NCBI GenBank assembly: GCA_020630195.1
Contig: JAHDBV010000047.1
Location: 1-36,027, forward strand
Direction: 5' to 3'
Length of the DNA: 36,027 nucleotides
Origin: Acidimicrobiales bacterium
GTDB taxonomy: Bacteria > Actinomycetota > Acidimicrobiia > Acidimicrobiales > SZUA-35
Shown here in pieces: positions 16,284 through 23,821 of the stretch. Both the position numbers and the translations under genes were made by a program. The notes below the pieces were generated by a model. The model was not told the origin of the DNA. It did no database searches and was given only the letters and a program-made list of their open reading frames with translations. Position 1 is the first letter of the stretch. Each line of letters opens with the position of its first letter.

Positions 16284-17318
16284 TCACACGGGAGTCGTTC
16301 GACCCAGTTCGACGAGTTCCACCTCGTGTGTCCATCGGTTCCTGCCGGCGGTCTTCGAGTGGTAGAGGGCACGATCGGCGCGTTCGGCGAGTTCGCCGAC
16401 ATCGAGGTCGTCACCGTCGTGGGAGGCGATCCCGAAGCTCGCCGACACGGTGATGCCGGGCACCAGCTCGCCGTCGATGGCGGCCCGGAGGCGTTCGGCG
16501 AGCAGCTCGGCATCACGACGCCCGGCACCGGCGAGCACGACGGCGAACTCCTCGCCACCGAGCCGGTAGAGGCGTTCGTAGGAGCGGAGCGTCTTGCGGA
16601 CCTCGTAGGCCACGGTCTGCAACACGGCATCGCCGCAGGCATGCCCGAAGGTGTCGTTGATGGCCTTGAAGTGGTCGAGGTCGAACCCGATGACCGACAC
16701 CGGTGCGCCGGTCATCGACGCCTCCGCCTCGAGCTCGATCGCCCGGAGATCGAAGGCTCGCCGGTTCAACGCCCCGGTGAGCGGGTCGATGACGGATCGT
16801 TCACGGGCCCGCAGTTCGAGCTCGACGGCTGCCATGGCGAGCACCGGTGTGGCGACCGCCATCAGCCCGCCGACGACGAGCATGGTCGGCGCGAGTCCCG
16901 GGTCGACCGCACCCGTCGGCCCGGTGGCGCCGATCCCGATCGCCGCGCACGGCACGATCACCGAGATCCATCGGCGTTCCGGGAACACGACGAGCAGGAT
17001 CATGCCGAGCAGCGGTGCGAGGAAGATCACGAAGCTCGTGGCACCACCGGTGACGTGGATGGCAGCCGCCAGATCGGCGGCCAGCAAGACCTGGGAGACC
17101 GCGGCTCGGTGAAGGGTCGGGATCCTCCCGGCCAGCACCCGATAGTGCAGTACCCACACCATGAGCGGGAGGCCGGCCATCACGGGGACGAACCACTCCT
17201 CACGAGCGGCCTCGAGAGCGATCAACGCGACGAGGCCCAGGGCGGCGAGCAGCGACGGGTGTCTCGCTGCCGCGTCGATCTCCTCCCGTCGGGTGTCGTC
17301 GAGCGGATCCACGCTCAC
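16284..17318 (-). CDS. Membrane GGDEF protein (diguanylate cyclase)
   Basis: 344 residues if GTG 17318 is the start; GTG 17312 is the alternative, and neither has a clear Shine-Dalgarno. The N-terminal half has about five or six hydrophobic segments, then a short ELELRARERSVIDPLTGALNR linker typical of the entry to a GGDEF domain. The active-site motif is GGEEF, which is competent in known cyclases. The I-site position reads RSYE instead of RxxD, so product inhibition is probably lost. The C-terminal part keeps SASFGIA and ADRALYHSKTAGRNR. It is the first gene of the operon with the GGDEF-EVL protein, so the two probably tune one local c-di-GMP pool. Confidence 0.92.
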   Translation of the reverse strand: MSVDPLDDTRREEIDAAARHPSLLAALGLVALIALEAAREEWFVPVMAGLPLMVWVLHYRVLAGRIPTLHRAAVSQVLLAADLAAAIHVTGGATSFVIFLAPLLGMILLVVFPERRWISVIVPCAAIGIGATGPTGAVDPGLAPTMLVVGGLMAVATPVLAMAAVELELRARERSVIDPLTGALNRRAFDLRAIELEAEASMTGAPVSVIGFDLDHFKAINDTFGHACGDAVLQTVAYEVRKTLRSYERLYRLGGEEFAVVLAGAGRRDAELLAERLRAAIDGELVPGITVSASFGIASHDGDDLDVGELAERADRALYHSKTAGRNRWTHEVELVELGRTTPV

Positions 17319-17425
17319 CCATCGGACTCGGGTCGCCGGCCGGGCATGGGCCGAACGGCCCCACCTGATTCGGGGGGACACGAATCGACCGGGGTGGGCG
17401 TCGGCCGTCCCGTGGCCGGCTCTGG

Positions 17426-17431
17426 CACACT
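17426..17431 (+). promoter_or_regulatory. Candidate leaderless -10 (CACACT) of the fatty acid hydroxylase-like gene
   Basis: CACACT, then GCCCGT (6 bases), then ATG 17438. There is no ribosome binding site. Confidence 0.4.
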
Positions 17432-17437
17432 GCCCGT

Positions 17438-18136
17438 ATGCCGTTGTCCCGGGGAGCGCGCCACGACGTGAGCGGAGTGGCGACCCACCGCGCCCTCGTC
17501 GGGGTCTTCCTCGGTGAGGGTTCGGGGCGTGCGGTGGTGGTGCTGACCGCCGCCGCGGCACTGGTGCGCACCGCCGCCGGCCCCATCGGCCCCTTCGATG
17601 TGTTCGCCGTGGTGGTCGTGGCGCTCGTGTTCCCCTTCGTGGAGTGGTGTATCCACACCTATGTGCTCCACAAGGCACCGGGACGCCTCGGCCCGATCCC
17701 GTTCGACCCGTCCCGTGCCCATCGCCATCACCATCGCGATCCGGGTGACGCACGATGGATGATGCTGCGCTGGTTCCAGGCCGGCTTCTACGGAGTCGTC
17801 ATCGGGGCGGGGGCGTTCGCCGTGGTCGGCGGACTGGTCTCGTTGCTCGGCGGCGACGCCGTCGGCGCCGGAGCGACGGCAGCGCTCGCCGGCATCGCCG
17901 GTCTGGCCGCCTACGAGTGGCTCCACCTGCTGTTCCACTCGGGAGTGACGCCCCGGATGCGGTGGGTCCGCACGATGCGAGCAAGGCACCGCCTCCACCA
18001 CTGGCGCAACGAGTGGCACTGGATGGGTGTCACGTCGAGCCTCGGCGACCGGGTGCTCGGCACCCTGCCGGCCGATGCGGCCGACGTTCCACGGTCGGAC
18101 ACGGCCCGGGCGCCCGAGCTCGTCCCCACCGACTGA
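17438..18136 (+). CDS. Fatty acid hydroxylase / sterol desaturase superfamily membrane enzyme
   Basis: 232 residues with membrane spans near 33-47, 52-70, 108-130 and 138-158. Histidine clusters expected for the di-iron site are present: HTYVLH (73-78), HRHHH (95-99), a HLLFH box in the last span region, and RHRLHHW plus NEWHW near 190-200. Such enzymes hydroxylate or desaturate lipids, sterols or carotenoids in the membrane using oxygen. The spacing resembles the short carotenoid or fatty acid hydroxylase type, but the substrate cannot be assigned. Its stop (18134-18136) is directly adjacent to the stop of the convergent patatin gene, with no bases between. Confidence 0.88.
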   Translation: MPLSRGARHDVSGVATHRALVGVFLGEGSGRAVVVLTAAAALVRTAAGPIGPFDVFAVVVVALVFPFVEWCIHTYVLHKAPGRLGPIPFDPSRAHRHHHRDPGDARWMMLRWFQAGFYGVVIGAGAFAVVGGLVSLLGGDAVGAGATAALAGIAGLAAYEWLHLLFHSGVTPRMRWVRTMRARHRLHHWRNEWHWMGVTSSLGDRVLGTLPADAADVPRSDTARAPELVPTD

Positions 18137-19012
18137 TCAGCCGTCGAGCAGTTCCCGCAGCGACGGGCCGAGGCGTCGACCCGCCGCCCGGATGTCGGCG
18201 GCGGCCTCGGGCCGGCGGACCGGGAAGCCGGCGAAGGTCTCGGCCGCCGCCTCGTCGGGTGCCACGGCGATGACGTGGACGCCCGCATCGGTGAGGCTCC
18301 GGACCTCCGCGTCGAGGCGTCGCCGGGCGAGGATCCGCCCGGCTCGACGGCTCGGTCGGGCCATGGCGGCCGAGACGAGCACGACGTCGGGATCCTCCGC
18401 CAGCATCTCGTCGGCGTGGGTCGAGGAGAGCACGGCGCCGTCGACATGGCGGCGGCCGTCGATGAGGACCGGACGGGCCAGGCCGGGCACGGCCATCGAG
18501 GCGGCCACGGCATCCTGCGGCGAGGGCGTGCGATCGAGGTCGCGGCCCATGATGTTCACCTCGGCCCGATCGAGGTCGGCGGCGGCGACGCGGGCACGTT
18601 CGGGCCAGCTGGTGGGCAGCACGCCGGGTTGGACCCACCACCGGGAGTCGGCCGGCCCCTGCGGTGCGAGTCCGGTCCACGCGAGGCCGGGTTCGCGGAT
18701 GGCGTGACGCAGGAGGGCGGGGTCGTTCGGCAGGAGCCGTCGGAGGCCACGGCGGGGCTCGTCGGGCCGGGGCGCGATGTCGTCCCGATCCCGATCCCGT
18801 TCGTCGGGTCGACGCAGCAGGCGATCCCGGAGCTCGTCGAGCGGTGTGCCGTCGGCGAGGGCGAGCGCCATCACCGAGCCCGCCGAGGTGCCGAGGAACA
18901 CCTCGACGTCGGCGAGATCCAGGCCGTCGTCGACCAGGCGTTCGAGCACCCCGAAGTGGAACGCCTGGGCGCCGATGCCTCCGGCGCCGAGCACGACGGC
19001 CAGTCGGGTCAT
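18137..19012 (-). CDS. Patatin-like phospholipase
   Basis: 291 residues. It has the patatin glycine-rich oxyanion loop GAGGIGAQ (9-16), the nucleophile motif GTSAG (Ser43) and the dyad aspartate in HVDGAV (Asp191), so the Ser-Asp dyad is complete. Patatins cleave acyl chains from phospholipids or neutral lipids. No signal peptide or membrane span is present, which points to a cytoplasmic enzyme acting on the inner membrane face. The gene starts 10 bases after the NYN/OST-HTH stop, with GAGG 9 bases before its ATG, so the two form an operon. The open frame extends to 19402 inside the NYN gene, but the patatin homology begins at MTRLAVVLGAGG. Confidence 0.92.
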   Translation of the reverse strand: MTRLAVVLGAGGIGAQAFHFGVLERLVDDGLDLADVEVFLGTSAGSVMALALADGTPLDELRDRLLRRPDERDRDRDDIAPRPDEPRRGLRRLLPNDPALLRHAIREPGLAWTGLAPQGPADSRWWVQPGVLPTSWPERARVAAADLDRAEVNIMGRDLDRTPSPQDAVAASMAVPGLARPVLIDGRRHVDGAVLSSTHADEMLAEDPDVVLVSAAMARPSRRAGRILARRRLDAEVRSLTDAGVHVIAVAPDEAAAETFAGFPVRRPEAAADIRAAGRRLGPSLRELLDG

Positions 19013-19022
19013 CGCGATGGCC

Positions 19023-20009
19023 TCAGCGACCGGTGGCCCGCACCCGTCGCTGATCGCCGTCGCGATCGAGTTCGACGACACCCCGGGCGGCGGCGGCTCG
19101 GCAGAACTCGAGGAACGACCGGTAGCCGAGGTTGCGTTCGTTGAACGAGGGGTCGTCCTCGCGGATGGCGTCCTTGAGGCGCGACAGCGGTGCCCAGCCC
19201 TTGCCATCGGCGTGTTCGGCCACGGCGACCACGAGCACCCGGAACGCCGCGGCCTCGTTGTCGCCCTCGCTCGGCAGACCGACCGTGGGGTTCGAGCTCG
19301 AGGCCGAGCGGTCGAGTTCGATGAGGTTGCGTTCGTCGAGCGTCCGCAGCAGCTCGCCCCAGCTCCGGAAGCCGTGCATCGACTCGGAGAACGTGGGATC
19401 ACGTCGCAACATCGCCCGCTTCAGCTCCGACCCGCGCACGGGTCCGGCGGTGGAGCGGTCGAGGCTGGTCAGCGTCGTGACCACGAGCTCGTCGAGATCG
19501 ACCGCTCGTTCCTCGCCGTCGGGCGTCGGCACGTCGTCGCCGACGAGGTCGTCGTAGAACAGGAACTCGTCACAGGCCGGCGGCAGCAGCTTCGACGTGC
19601 TCTGCCGGATGCCGACGCCGATCACCTGCTTGTCGAGCTCGCGCAGTTTGTGGACGAGAGGCGACAGGTCGGAGTCCCCGGTCCCGACGACGAAGGTGTC
19701 GACGAAGTCCCGGGTGTAGGCCAGTTCGAGGGCGTCGAGCGCCATCTTGATGTCGGCGGCGTTCTTGCGGCTGTGGCCCATCTTCTGGGGGATCTCGATC
19801 AGCTCGACGTGATGGCGGGCGAGCTGGCGTCGTTCGTCGGCGAAGTACGACCAGTCGGCGTAGGCACGACGGAGCACGGTCCGGCCCCGCGCCGCCAGGG
19901 CGTCGACCACGGGTCGGTAGTCGAACGGGCGGTGGAGTTGGTCACGGGCACCGATGGCCAGGTTCTCGAAATCGAGAAACACGGCGAGGCGGCGGTCATC
20001 GGTGGTCAT
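19023..20009 (-). CDS. NYN-domain (PIN-like) putative ribonuclease with two OST-HTH/LOTUS domains
   Basis: 328 residues. Residues 8-165 form a NYN/LabA-like nuclease domain with the acidic residues expected for metal binding: Asp13 in FLDFEN, Asp86 in AADIKMALDAL, and Asp111/Asp113 in GTGDSDLSPLV. Two OST-HTH modules follow, at about 170-240 and 255-325; both carry the F(N/S)E..xG(F/Y)RS(W/F) pattern, GFRSWGELL and GYRSFLEF. OST-HTH domains bind RNA, so this is most likely an RNA-targeting nuclease. It leads the operon with the patatin gene and has its own candidate promoter. The role is unknown: RNA turnover is the simplest guess, a defence role is possible. Confidence in the domain architecture is high. 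Confidence 0.93.
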   Translation of the reverse strand: MTTDDRRLAVFLDFENLAIGARDQLHRPFDYRPVVDALAARGRTVLRRAYADWSYFADERRQLARHHVELIEIPQKMGHSRKNAADIKMALDALELAYTRDFVDTFVVGTGDSDLSPLVHKLRELDKQVIGVGIRQSTSKLLPPACDEFLFYDDLVGDDVPTPDGEERAVDLDELVVTTLTSLDRSTAGPVRGSELKRAMLRRDPTFSESMHGFRSWGELLRTLDERNLIELDRSASSSNPTVGLPSEGDNEAAAFRVLVVAVAEHADGKGWAPLSRLKDAIREDDPSFNERNLGYRSFLEFCRAAAARGVVELDRDGDQRRVRATGR

Positions 20010-20015
20010 GGGACC

Positions 20016-20021
20016 ATCCTG
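20016..20021 (-). promoter_or_regulatory. Candidate leaderless -10 (CAGGAT) of the NYN-patatin operon
   Basis: Minus-strand CAGGAT, then GGTCCC (6 bases), then ATG 20009. Confidence 0.4.
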
Positions 20022-20078
20022 CCGCCTGGCGACGGCCGCCGTGCACCCGCACGAGTCGGCGGTCGAACCCGGCGGTGA

Positions 20079-21542
20079 TCAGGTGGGGTCGGGCGCCGGA
20101 CGGAACCGGGACCCGGCGACCTCCGCGATCGCCGCCGCGACCCGCAGCAGCCGGCGGTCGGTGAACGCAGGGCCGATGAGCTGGACGCCGCAGGGGAGGC
20201 CCTCGGCGTCGTGGCCGACCGGGATCACCACCGAGGGCAACAGGGGCATCGTGGCGATGCCCGCCCAGAACAGGATCGACGAGTACGGCCGCTCCACGCC
20301 GTCGATGTCGAGCGTGCGCATCGGATAGGGGAGTTCGGTGGTGTGGGGGAAGGCCGTTCGCGGGGCGGCGGGAGCGATGACCACGTCGACGGTGTCGAAC
20401 ACGCGGTCCCAGGCCGCGATCGCCTTGTGCCTCGCCTCGTCGGCGACCACCCAGTCGCGGTGGTCCATGGTCATGTAGCGGGCCTGGCGGACGGCGTCGC
20501 TCCGGTCGTCGGGGTCGGACGCCGCCGCGACGTCGCGCAACATCGACCGGACGTCGGCCGGCATCCCCGCACCCATCTCGGCCATGAGCAGCCGGAGATA
20601 GACGTCGTGGAGGCGGTCGCTCGGGATGTCGGGGCGCACGGCCGAGTCCACCGTCGCGCCGGCGTCGGCCAGCGCCCGACCGACACGACCGATCTCGTCG
20701 ACGATGTGGCGCTGCACGGGCGCCTCGTCGTCGTCGGCCCACAGCCCGACCCGGAGTGACGCGACCTCCACGGGCTCGGGCGCCGGAAGACGTGCACCGG
20801 GGATGCCCTTCAGGTCGACGTCGTCGAGCATCACCTCGAGGAGGAGTTCCAGATCGGCGATCGATCGGCCGAGCGGCCCGGCGACGGCGAGGTCGCCGGG
20901 AGCCATCGTCCCGGGCGGACCGGGGATGTGGCCCCGCAACGGGACGACGTCGTGGGTCGGCTTCAGCCCGAAGGTGCCGTTCATGTGTGCGGGCAGCCGG
21001 ATCGACGCGCCGATGTCCGAGCCGACCTCGAACCAGGTCTGGCCGCTCGCGATCGCGGCGGCCGCGCCGCCGGACGAGCCGCCGGCCGTGCGTCCCGCCA
21101 TCCACGGGTTGTCCGTGATGCCGAACACGTCGTTGTAGCTCTGGTGGTCGCCGGCCAGCAGCGGGGTGTTCGTCTTGCCGACGACCACACCGTCGGCCGC
21201 TCGGATGGCGGCGACGATCGGCGCATCGTGCGCGGGGACGTGCTCGGCGAAGTCGGGCGAGCCGGCCGTGGTGCGCATCCCGGCGGTCTCCCAGGTGTCC
21301 TTCAGGGTCATGGGGAGTCCGGCGAGACGGCCCAGCGGCTCGCCCGCGGCTCGGCGTCGGTCGATGTCGGCGGCCTCCGCCCGGGCGCGATCCGCGTCGA
21401 CGGTGACCACGGCGTTGGTCGACGGTGACATCACGGCGATCCGGTCGAGCAGGAGGTCGACGAGTTCGAGCGAGGTCCACTCGCCGGACCGCAGGCCGGC
21501 GACCACCTCGGTGGCGGTGAGGTTGAGGGCACGGTGCGTCAT
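20079..21542 (-). CDS. Amidase-signature family enzyme
   Basis: 487 residues. The Ser-cisSer-Lys triad has the expected spacing: Lys81 in TLKDTWE, Ser156 in GGSSGG and Ser180 in GSDIGASIRLPA. The nucleophile loop reads GAS where most members have GGS. These enzymes hydrolyse amide bonds; members include GatA, fatty acid amide hydrolase and many catabolic amidases. The absence of GatB and GatC neighbours argues against the transamidosome. No signal peptide. The start at 21542 is supported by similarity beginning at LTATEVVAGLRSGEWTS and by CAGCAT 6 bases upstream; the frame is open to 21647. It is transcribed away from the winged-helix gene. The substrate is unknown. Confidence 0.93.
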   Translation of the reverse strand: MTHRALNLTATEVVAGLRSGEWTSLELVDLLLDRIAVMSPSTNAVVTVDADRARAEAADIDRRRAAGEPLGRLAGLPMTLKDTWETAGMRTTAGSPDFAEHVPAHDAPIVAAIRAADGVVVGKTNTPLLAGDHQSYNDVFGITDNPWMAGRTAGGSSGGAAAAIASGQTWFEVGSDIGASIRLPAHMNGTFGLKPTHDVVPLRGHIPGPPGTMAPGDLAVAGPLGRSIADLELLLEVMLDDVDLKGIPGARLPAPEPVEVASLRVGLWADDDEAPVQRHIVDEIGRVGRALADAGATVDSAVRPDIPSDRLHDVYLRLLMAEMGAGMPADVRSMLRDVAAASDPDDRSDAVRQARYMTMDHRDWVVADEARHKAIAAWDRVFDTVDVVIAPAAPRTAFPHTTELPYPMRTLDIDGVERPYSSILFWAGIATMPLLPSVVIPVGHDAEGLPCGVQLIGPAFTDRRLLRVAAAIAEVAGSRFRPAPDPT

Positions 21543-21548
21543 GGCCGC

Positions 21549-21554
21549 ATGCTG
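21549..21554 (-). promoter_or_regulatory. Candidate leaderless -10 (CAGCAT) of the amidase gene
   Basis: Minus-strand CAGCAT, then GCGGCC (6 bases), then ATG 21542. Confidence 0.4.
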
Positions 21555-21601
21555 ACACCTGAGGGTCGCCGACGACAGCCGGACCCGAGGCGAAACACCC
21601 A

Positions 21602-21635
21602 CCCGATCATGCCTCATCGGGATGGGGAGTAGTCT
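21602..21635 (+). promoter_or_regulatory. Inverted repeat and -10 candidate upstream of the winged-helix gene
   Basis: CCCGAT (21602-21607) and ATCGGG (21616-21621) form an inverted repeat with 8 bases between. TAGTCT (21630-21635) 8 bases further on is a -10 candidate, which would give a leader of about 70 bases for the gene at 21711. The repeat lies roughly at -40 to -20, where an autoregulator could bind. It lies between divergent genes, so it might also affect the amidase. Confidence 0.3.
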
Positions 21636-21710
21636 CGTGTCGACCACGTCGGCGTCGCCCCGCCGATCGACTTCGCGTCACCACGACTCTGACCCGACAC
21701 CGGAGCTCCG

Positions 21711-22049
21711 ATGCCTGACGAACGTTCCTGGACCTTCCTCACCAACCACGCACACGTGCTGTTCGCCGTCTACTGCGATCAGGATCTGCGGCAGCGACAG
21801 ATCGCCGAGCAGGTGGGTATCACCGAAGGAGCCGTGCAGCGGATCCTGAGTGAGCTCGAGAACGACGGGTACGTCGAGCGGGTGAAGGTCGGCCGTTGCA
21901 ACTCCTACCGGGTGGTCCCGGATCAGCCGTTGCGGCCCCAATTGGAATCGTGCCAGACCGTCGGGTGGTTACTGGCCTCGTTGGAGGCGCAGAACACCGG
22001 GCCGCTCGGCCCCGTGTTCGGTGCCGGAGGTCCCTCAAGCCGGGGGTGA
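21711..22049 (+). CDS. Winged helix-turn-helix transcriptional regulator (MarR/ArsR-like)
   Basis: 112 residues. The N-terminal 70 residues form a winged HTH: DQDLRQRQIAEQVGITEGAV, the first helices with a classical IAEQVGITEGAVQRILSEL recognition unit, then a wing region DGYVERVKVGRCNSYRVV. The last 40 residues are low in recognisable structure. No ligand-binding domain is present and there is no metal-binding cysteine pair. A GGAG lies about 5-6 bases before the ATG. The sigma factor gene follows after a hairpin, and the amidase gene is divergent, so either is a plausible target. An inverted repeat upstream suggests autoregulation. The fold is confident, the target unknown. Confidence 0.85.
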   Translation: MPDERSWTFLTNHAHVLFAVYCDQDLRQRQIAEQVGITEGAVQRILSELENDGYVERVKVGRCNSYRVVPDQPLRPQLESCQTVGWLLASLEAQNTGPLGPVFGAGGPSSRG

Positions 22050-22092
22050 CCGGAGGCCGACACCTCCCGGGTGCATGTGCCCACCGACACAT

Positions 22093-22116
22093 ACCCCACA
22101 ACTTTATGGGGTTTTT
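22093..22116 (+). terminator. Rho-independent terminator-like hairpin
   Basis: ACCCCA (22093-22098) pairs with TGGGGT (22107-22112) around an 8-base loop and is followed by TTTTT. It ends about 65 bases past the winged-helix stop. The six-pair stem is modest, but the T-tract is unusual in this GC-rich sequence. Confidence 0.5.
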
Positions 22117-22118
22117 CA

Positions 22119-22147
22119 TTGCACCTTTTGTCTGGGGGGTGTATGGT
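22119..22147 (+). promoter_or_regulatory. Candidate promoter of the sigma factor gene
   Basis: TTGCAC (22119-22124) and TATGGT (22142-22147) are separated by 17 bases. Transcription would begin near 22154, only 3 bases before ATG 22157, so the mRNA would be nearly leaderless. The stretch 22091-22150 is much richer in A+T than its surroundings. No Shine-Dalgarno is suitably placed: GGGGGG at 22134-22139 is too far. Confidence 0.5.
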
Positions 22148-22156
22148 GTACTCACC

Positions 22157-22984
22157 ATGAGTTCCCCCTCCGTTCCCCGCCGGGCCCTTCTCGGGGCCGA
22201 AGGCGAAGCCGCCCTGGCTCGCCGTATCGAAGCCGCACGTGACGCTGCGGCCGAGCTCGAGTCCGCCGCCGAGGCGGGTCGTGATCTCCCCACCGCCGAA
22301 CGGCGAGCGCTCGATGCACTCGTCGCCGACGGCAAGGAGGCACACCACGCCTTCGTCGAAGCGAACCTCGGTCTCGTTCACCACGTCGCCCGACGCTTCC
22401 GGGTTCCCGATTCCATGGAATTCGAGGATCTCGTCGCCGAAGGGATCATCGGACTCCACCGGGCCGTCGACGGCTTCGAGTGGCGCCGAGGGTTCAAGTT
22501 CTCGACCTACGCCACCTGGTGGATCCGTCAGGCCATCGGCCGGGCGATCGAGCATCAGGCCGGCACGATCCGTGTCCCGGCCAAGCCGGCGGCCAAGGTC
22601 CGCAACGCCCTCGCCGAGGCGGGTGGCGATCCGATGCTCCTCTCTCCGGAGCACTACGCCATCCACCAGCTCGGCCAGCTCTCGAGCATCGACGACACCG
22701 AGACCTTCGGGGTGTCCGTGTCCGACCGGGTGGCCGACGCCGGCACCGGCGTCGCCGACGCCGTGACCGACCAGATCGGACGCGAGACCGTCCGTGAGGT
22801 CGTCTCCGAGCTCACCCCGAACCTCGCCGAGGCCGTGCGCCTCCGCTTCGGGTTCGACGGTGGCGACGGCCTGTCCTACGCCGAGATCGGACGGCGCCTC
22901 GACGTCTCCGAGGGCACGGCCCGCAACTGGGTCGTCTCCGGGATCGACAAGCTCCGGGACGCCCCCGAGCTCGTCGCCGCCTGA
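22157..22984 (+). CDS. Compact sigma-70 family RNA polymerase sigma factor
   Basis: 275 residues. Region 2 is strong: EANLGLVHHVARRF, then EFEDLVAEGIIGLHRAVDGF, then KFSTYATWWIRQAI with the aromatic residues used in promoter melting (about 70-135). Region 4 reads LTPNLAEAVRLRFGF...GLSYAEIGRRLDVSEGTARNWV (about 220-262), a helix-turn-helix for the -35 box. Region 3 is short and divergent. This matches a reduced group 2 or group 3 sigma, not an ECF sigma. There is no anti-sigma gene beside it. It follows a winged-helix gene, is preceded by its own AT-rich promoter, and is followed by a strong hairpin, so it is probably monocistronic. An upstream in-frame ATG at 22107 lies inside the hairpin and is unlikely to be used. 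Confidence 0.92.
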   Translation: MSSPSVPRRALLGAEGEAALARRIEAARDAAAELESAAEAGRDLPTAERRALDALVADGKEAHHAFVEANLGLVHHVARRFRVPDSMEFEDLVAEGIIGLHRAVDGFEWRRGFKFSTYATWWIRQAIGRAIEHQAGTIRVPAKPAAKVRNALAEAGGDPMLLSPEHYAIHQLGQLSSIDDTETFGVSVSDRVADAGTGVADAVTDQIGRETVREVVSELTPNLAEAVRLRFGFDGGDGLSYAEIGRRLDVSEGTARNWVVSGIDKLRDAPELVAA

Positions 22985-23022
22985 CCGCCGTTCGTCCGTC
23001 GCAGGGCGACGTCCTCTCTCAC

Positions 23023-23050
23023 GCAGTCCGGCCCCTGGGGGCCGGACTGC
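23023..23050 (+). terminator. Strong GC-rich hairpin after the sigma factor gene
   Basis: GCAGTCCGGCCCC (23023-23035) is the exact reverse complement of 23038-23050, a 13-base perfect inverted repeat with 2 central bases (11-12 usable pairs). It lies 39 bases after the stop. No T-tract follows, as is common for actinobacterial terminators. Confidence 0.6.
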
Positions 23051-23122
23051 TGCGCGTCCGGGCGGAGGGTCGGCGGATTTCCGTTTTGACCGGATGAGCG
23101 GCTCGCGGCTCTTCGGGGGTGC

Positions 23123-23128
23123 CAGCAT
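23123..23128 (+). promoter_or_regulatory. Candidate leaderless -10 (CAGCAT) of the OmpR-type two-component operon
   Basis: CAGCAT, then GGGCGG (6 bases), then GTG 23135. Confidence 0.4.
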
Positions 23129-23134
23129 GGGCGG

Positions 23135-23821
23135 GTGCGCATGTTGGTCGTCGATGACGAGGTGGGGATCGCCGAGGCCCTTCGTCGTGGGCTGACCGCG
23201 GACGGGTACACCGTCGATGTCGCCGACAACGGCCTCGACGCGCTCTGGCTCGCCTCGGAACACCCCTATGCGGCGATCGTGCTCGATCTGATGCTGCCCG
23301 GGATGAACGGCTACAAGGTCTGCGCCGAGCTCCGCGAGCGAGGTGTCGAGACTCCGATCCTGATGCTCACCGCGAAGGACGGCGAGTACGACGAGGTCGA
23401 GGGGTTCGAGACGGGCGCGGACGACTACATGACCAAGCCCTTCTCCTATCCGGTGCTGCTCGCACGACTCCAGCGGCTCGTGGCCAGGTCGGCCGGCCGA
23501 CCGGCGGGAGCCGACGAGTCCCTGCAGGCCGGCGATCTCGTCGTCGAACTCCGTGGGCGCCGGGTTCGGCGGGGTGACACCGCGCTGGAGCTCTCGCCGA
23601 AGGCGTTCGACGTGCTCGTCGCGTTGATGGAACGGGCGGGCGCGGTGGTGTCGAAGGCGGAGTTGCTCGCCGCCGCGTGGGATCACGCCTTCGAAGGTGA
23701 TCCGAACATCGTCGAGGTCTACGTGTCCCGGTTGCGATCCGAGATCGACCAGCCGTTCGGCCGGCGCTCGATCGAGACCGTGCGGGGCGTCGGGTATCGC
23801 TTCGACCCGCACGGCGGTTGA
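23135..23821 (+). CDS. OmpR/PhoB-family response regulator
   Basis: 228 residues from GTG 23135 (ATG 23141 is an alternative). The receiver domain has the acidic pair Asp7/Asp8, the phospho-acceptor Asp51 in LDLMLPG, Thr79 and Lys101 in TKPF. A winged-helix output domain follows (about 130-225) with LSPKAFDVLVALMERAG and the recognition segment NIVEVYVSRLR, ending GVGYRF, as in OmpR/PhoB proteins. It controls genes after phosphorylation by the kinase encoded next. The stop TGA shares its A with the kinase ATG (TGATG), so translation is coupled. The most obvious candidate target is the protease gene downstream, which has a 13-bp inverted repeat with TCAGGA half-sites before it; this is inference. 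Confidence 0.95.
   Translation: MRMLVVDDEVGIAEALRRGLTADGYTVDVADNGLDALWLASEHPYAAIVLDLMLPGMNGYKVCAELRERGVETPILMLTAKDGEYDEVEGFETGADDYMTKPFSYPVLLARLQRLVARSAGRPAGADESLQAGDLVVELRGRRVRRGDTALELSPKAFDVLVALMERAGAVVSKAELLAAAWDHAFEGDPNIVEVYVSRLRSEIDQPFGRRSIETVRGVGYRFDPHGG

Noticed and set aside
16277-16642. Upstream extension of the GGDEF-EVL gene
   Set aside because: It lies entirely inside the 3' part of the upstream GGDEF gene in another frame and adds no domain; ATG 16276 gives a complete protein.
20079-21542. GatA subunit of the tRNA amidotransferase
   Set aside because: No gatB or gatC genes are adjacent, and the nucleophile loop (GAS) differs from GatA.
22107-22156. Upstream ATG for the sigma factor
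   Set aside because: It lies within the terminator-like hairpin and upstream of the candidate promoter, and the added residues look hydrophobic and unlike any sigma N-terminus.
23086-23128. TTGACC with CAGCAT as a -35/-10 pair for the response regulator
   Set aside because: The 31-base spacing is too long for a normal promoter; only the -10 candidate was kept.
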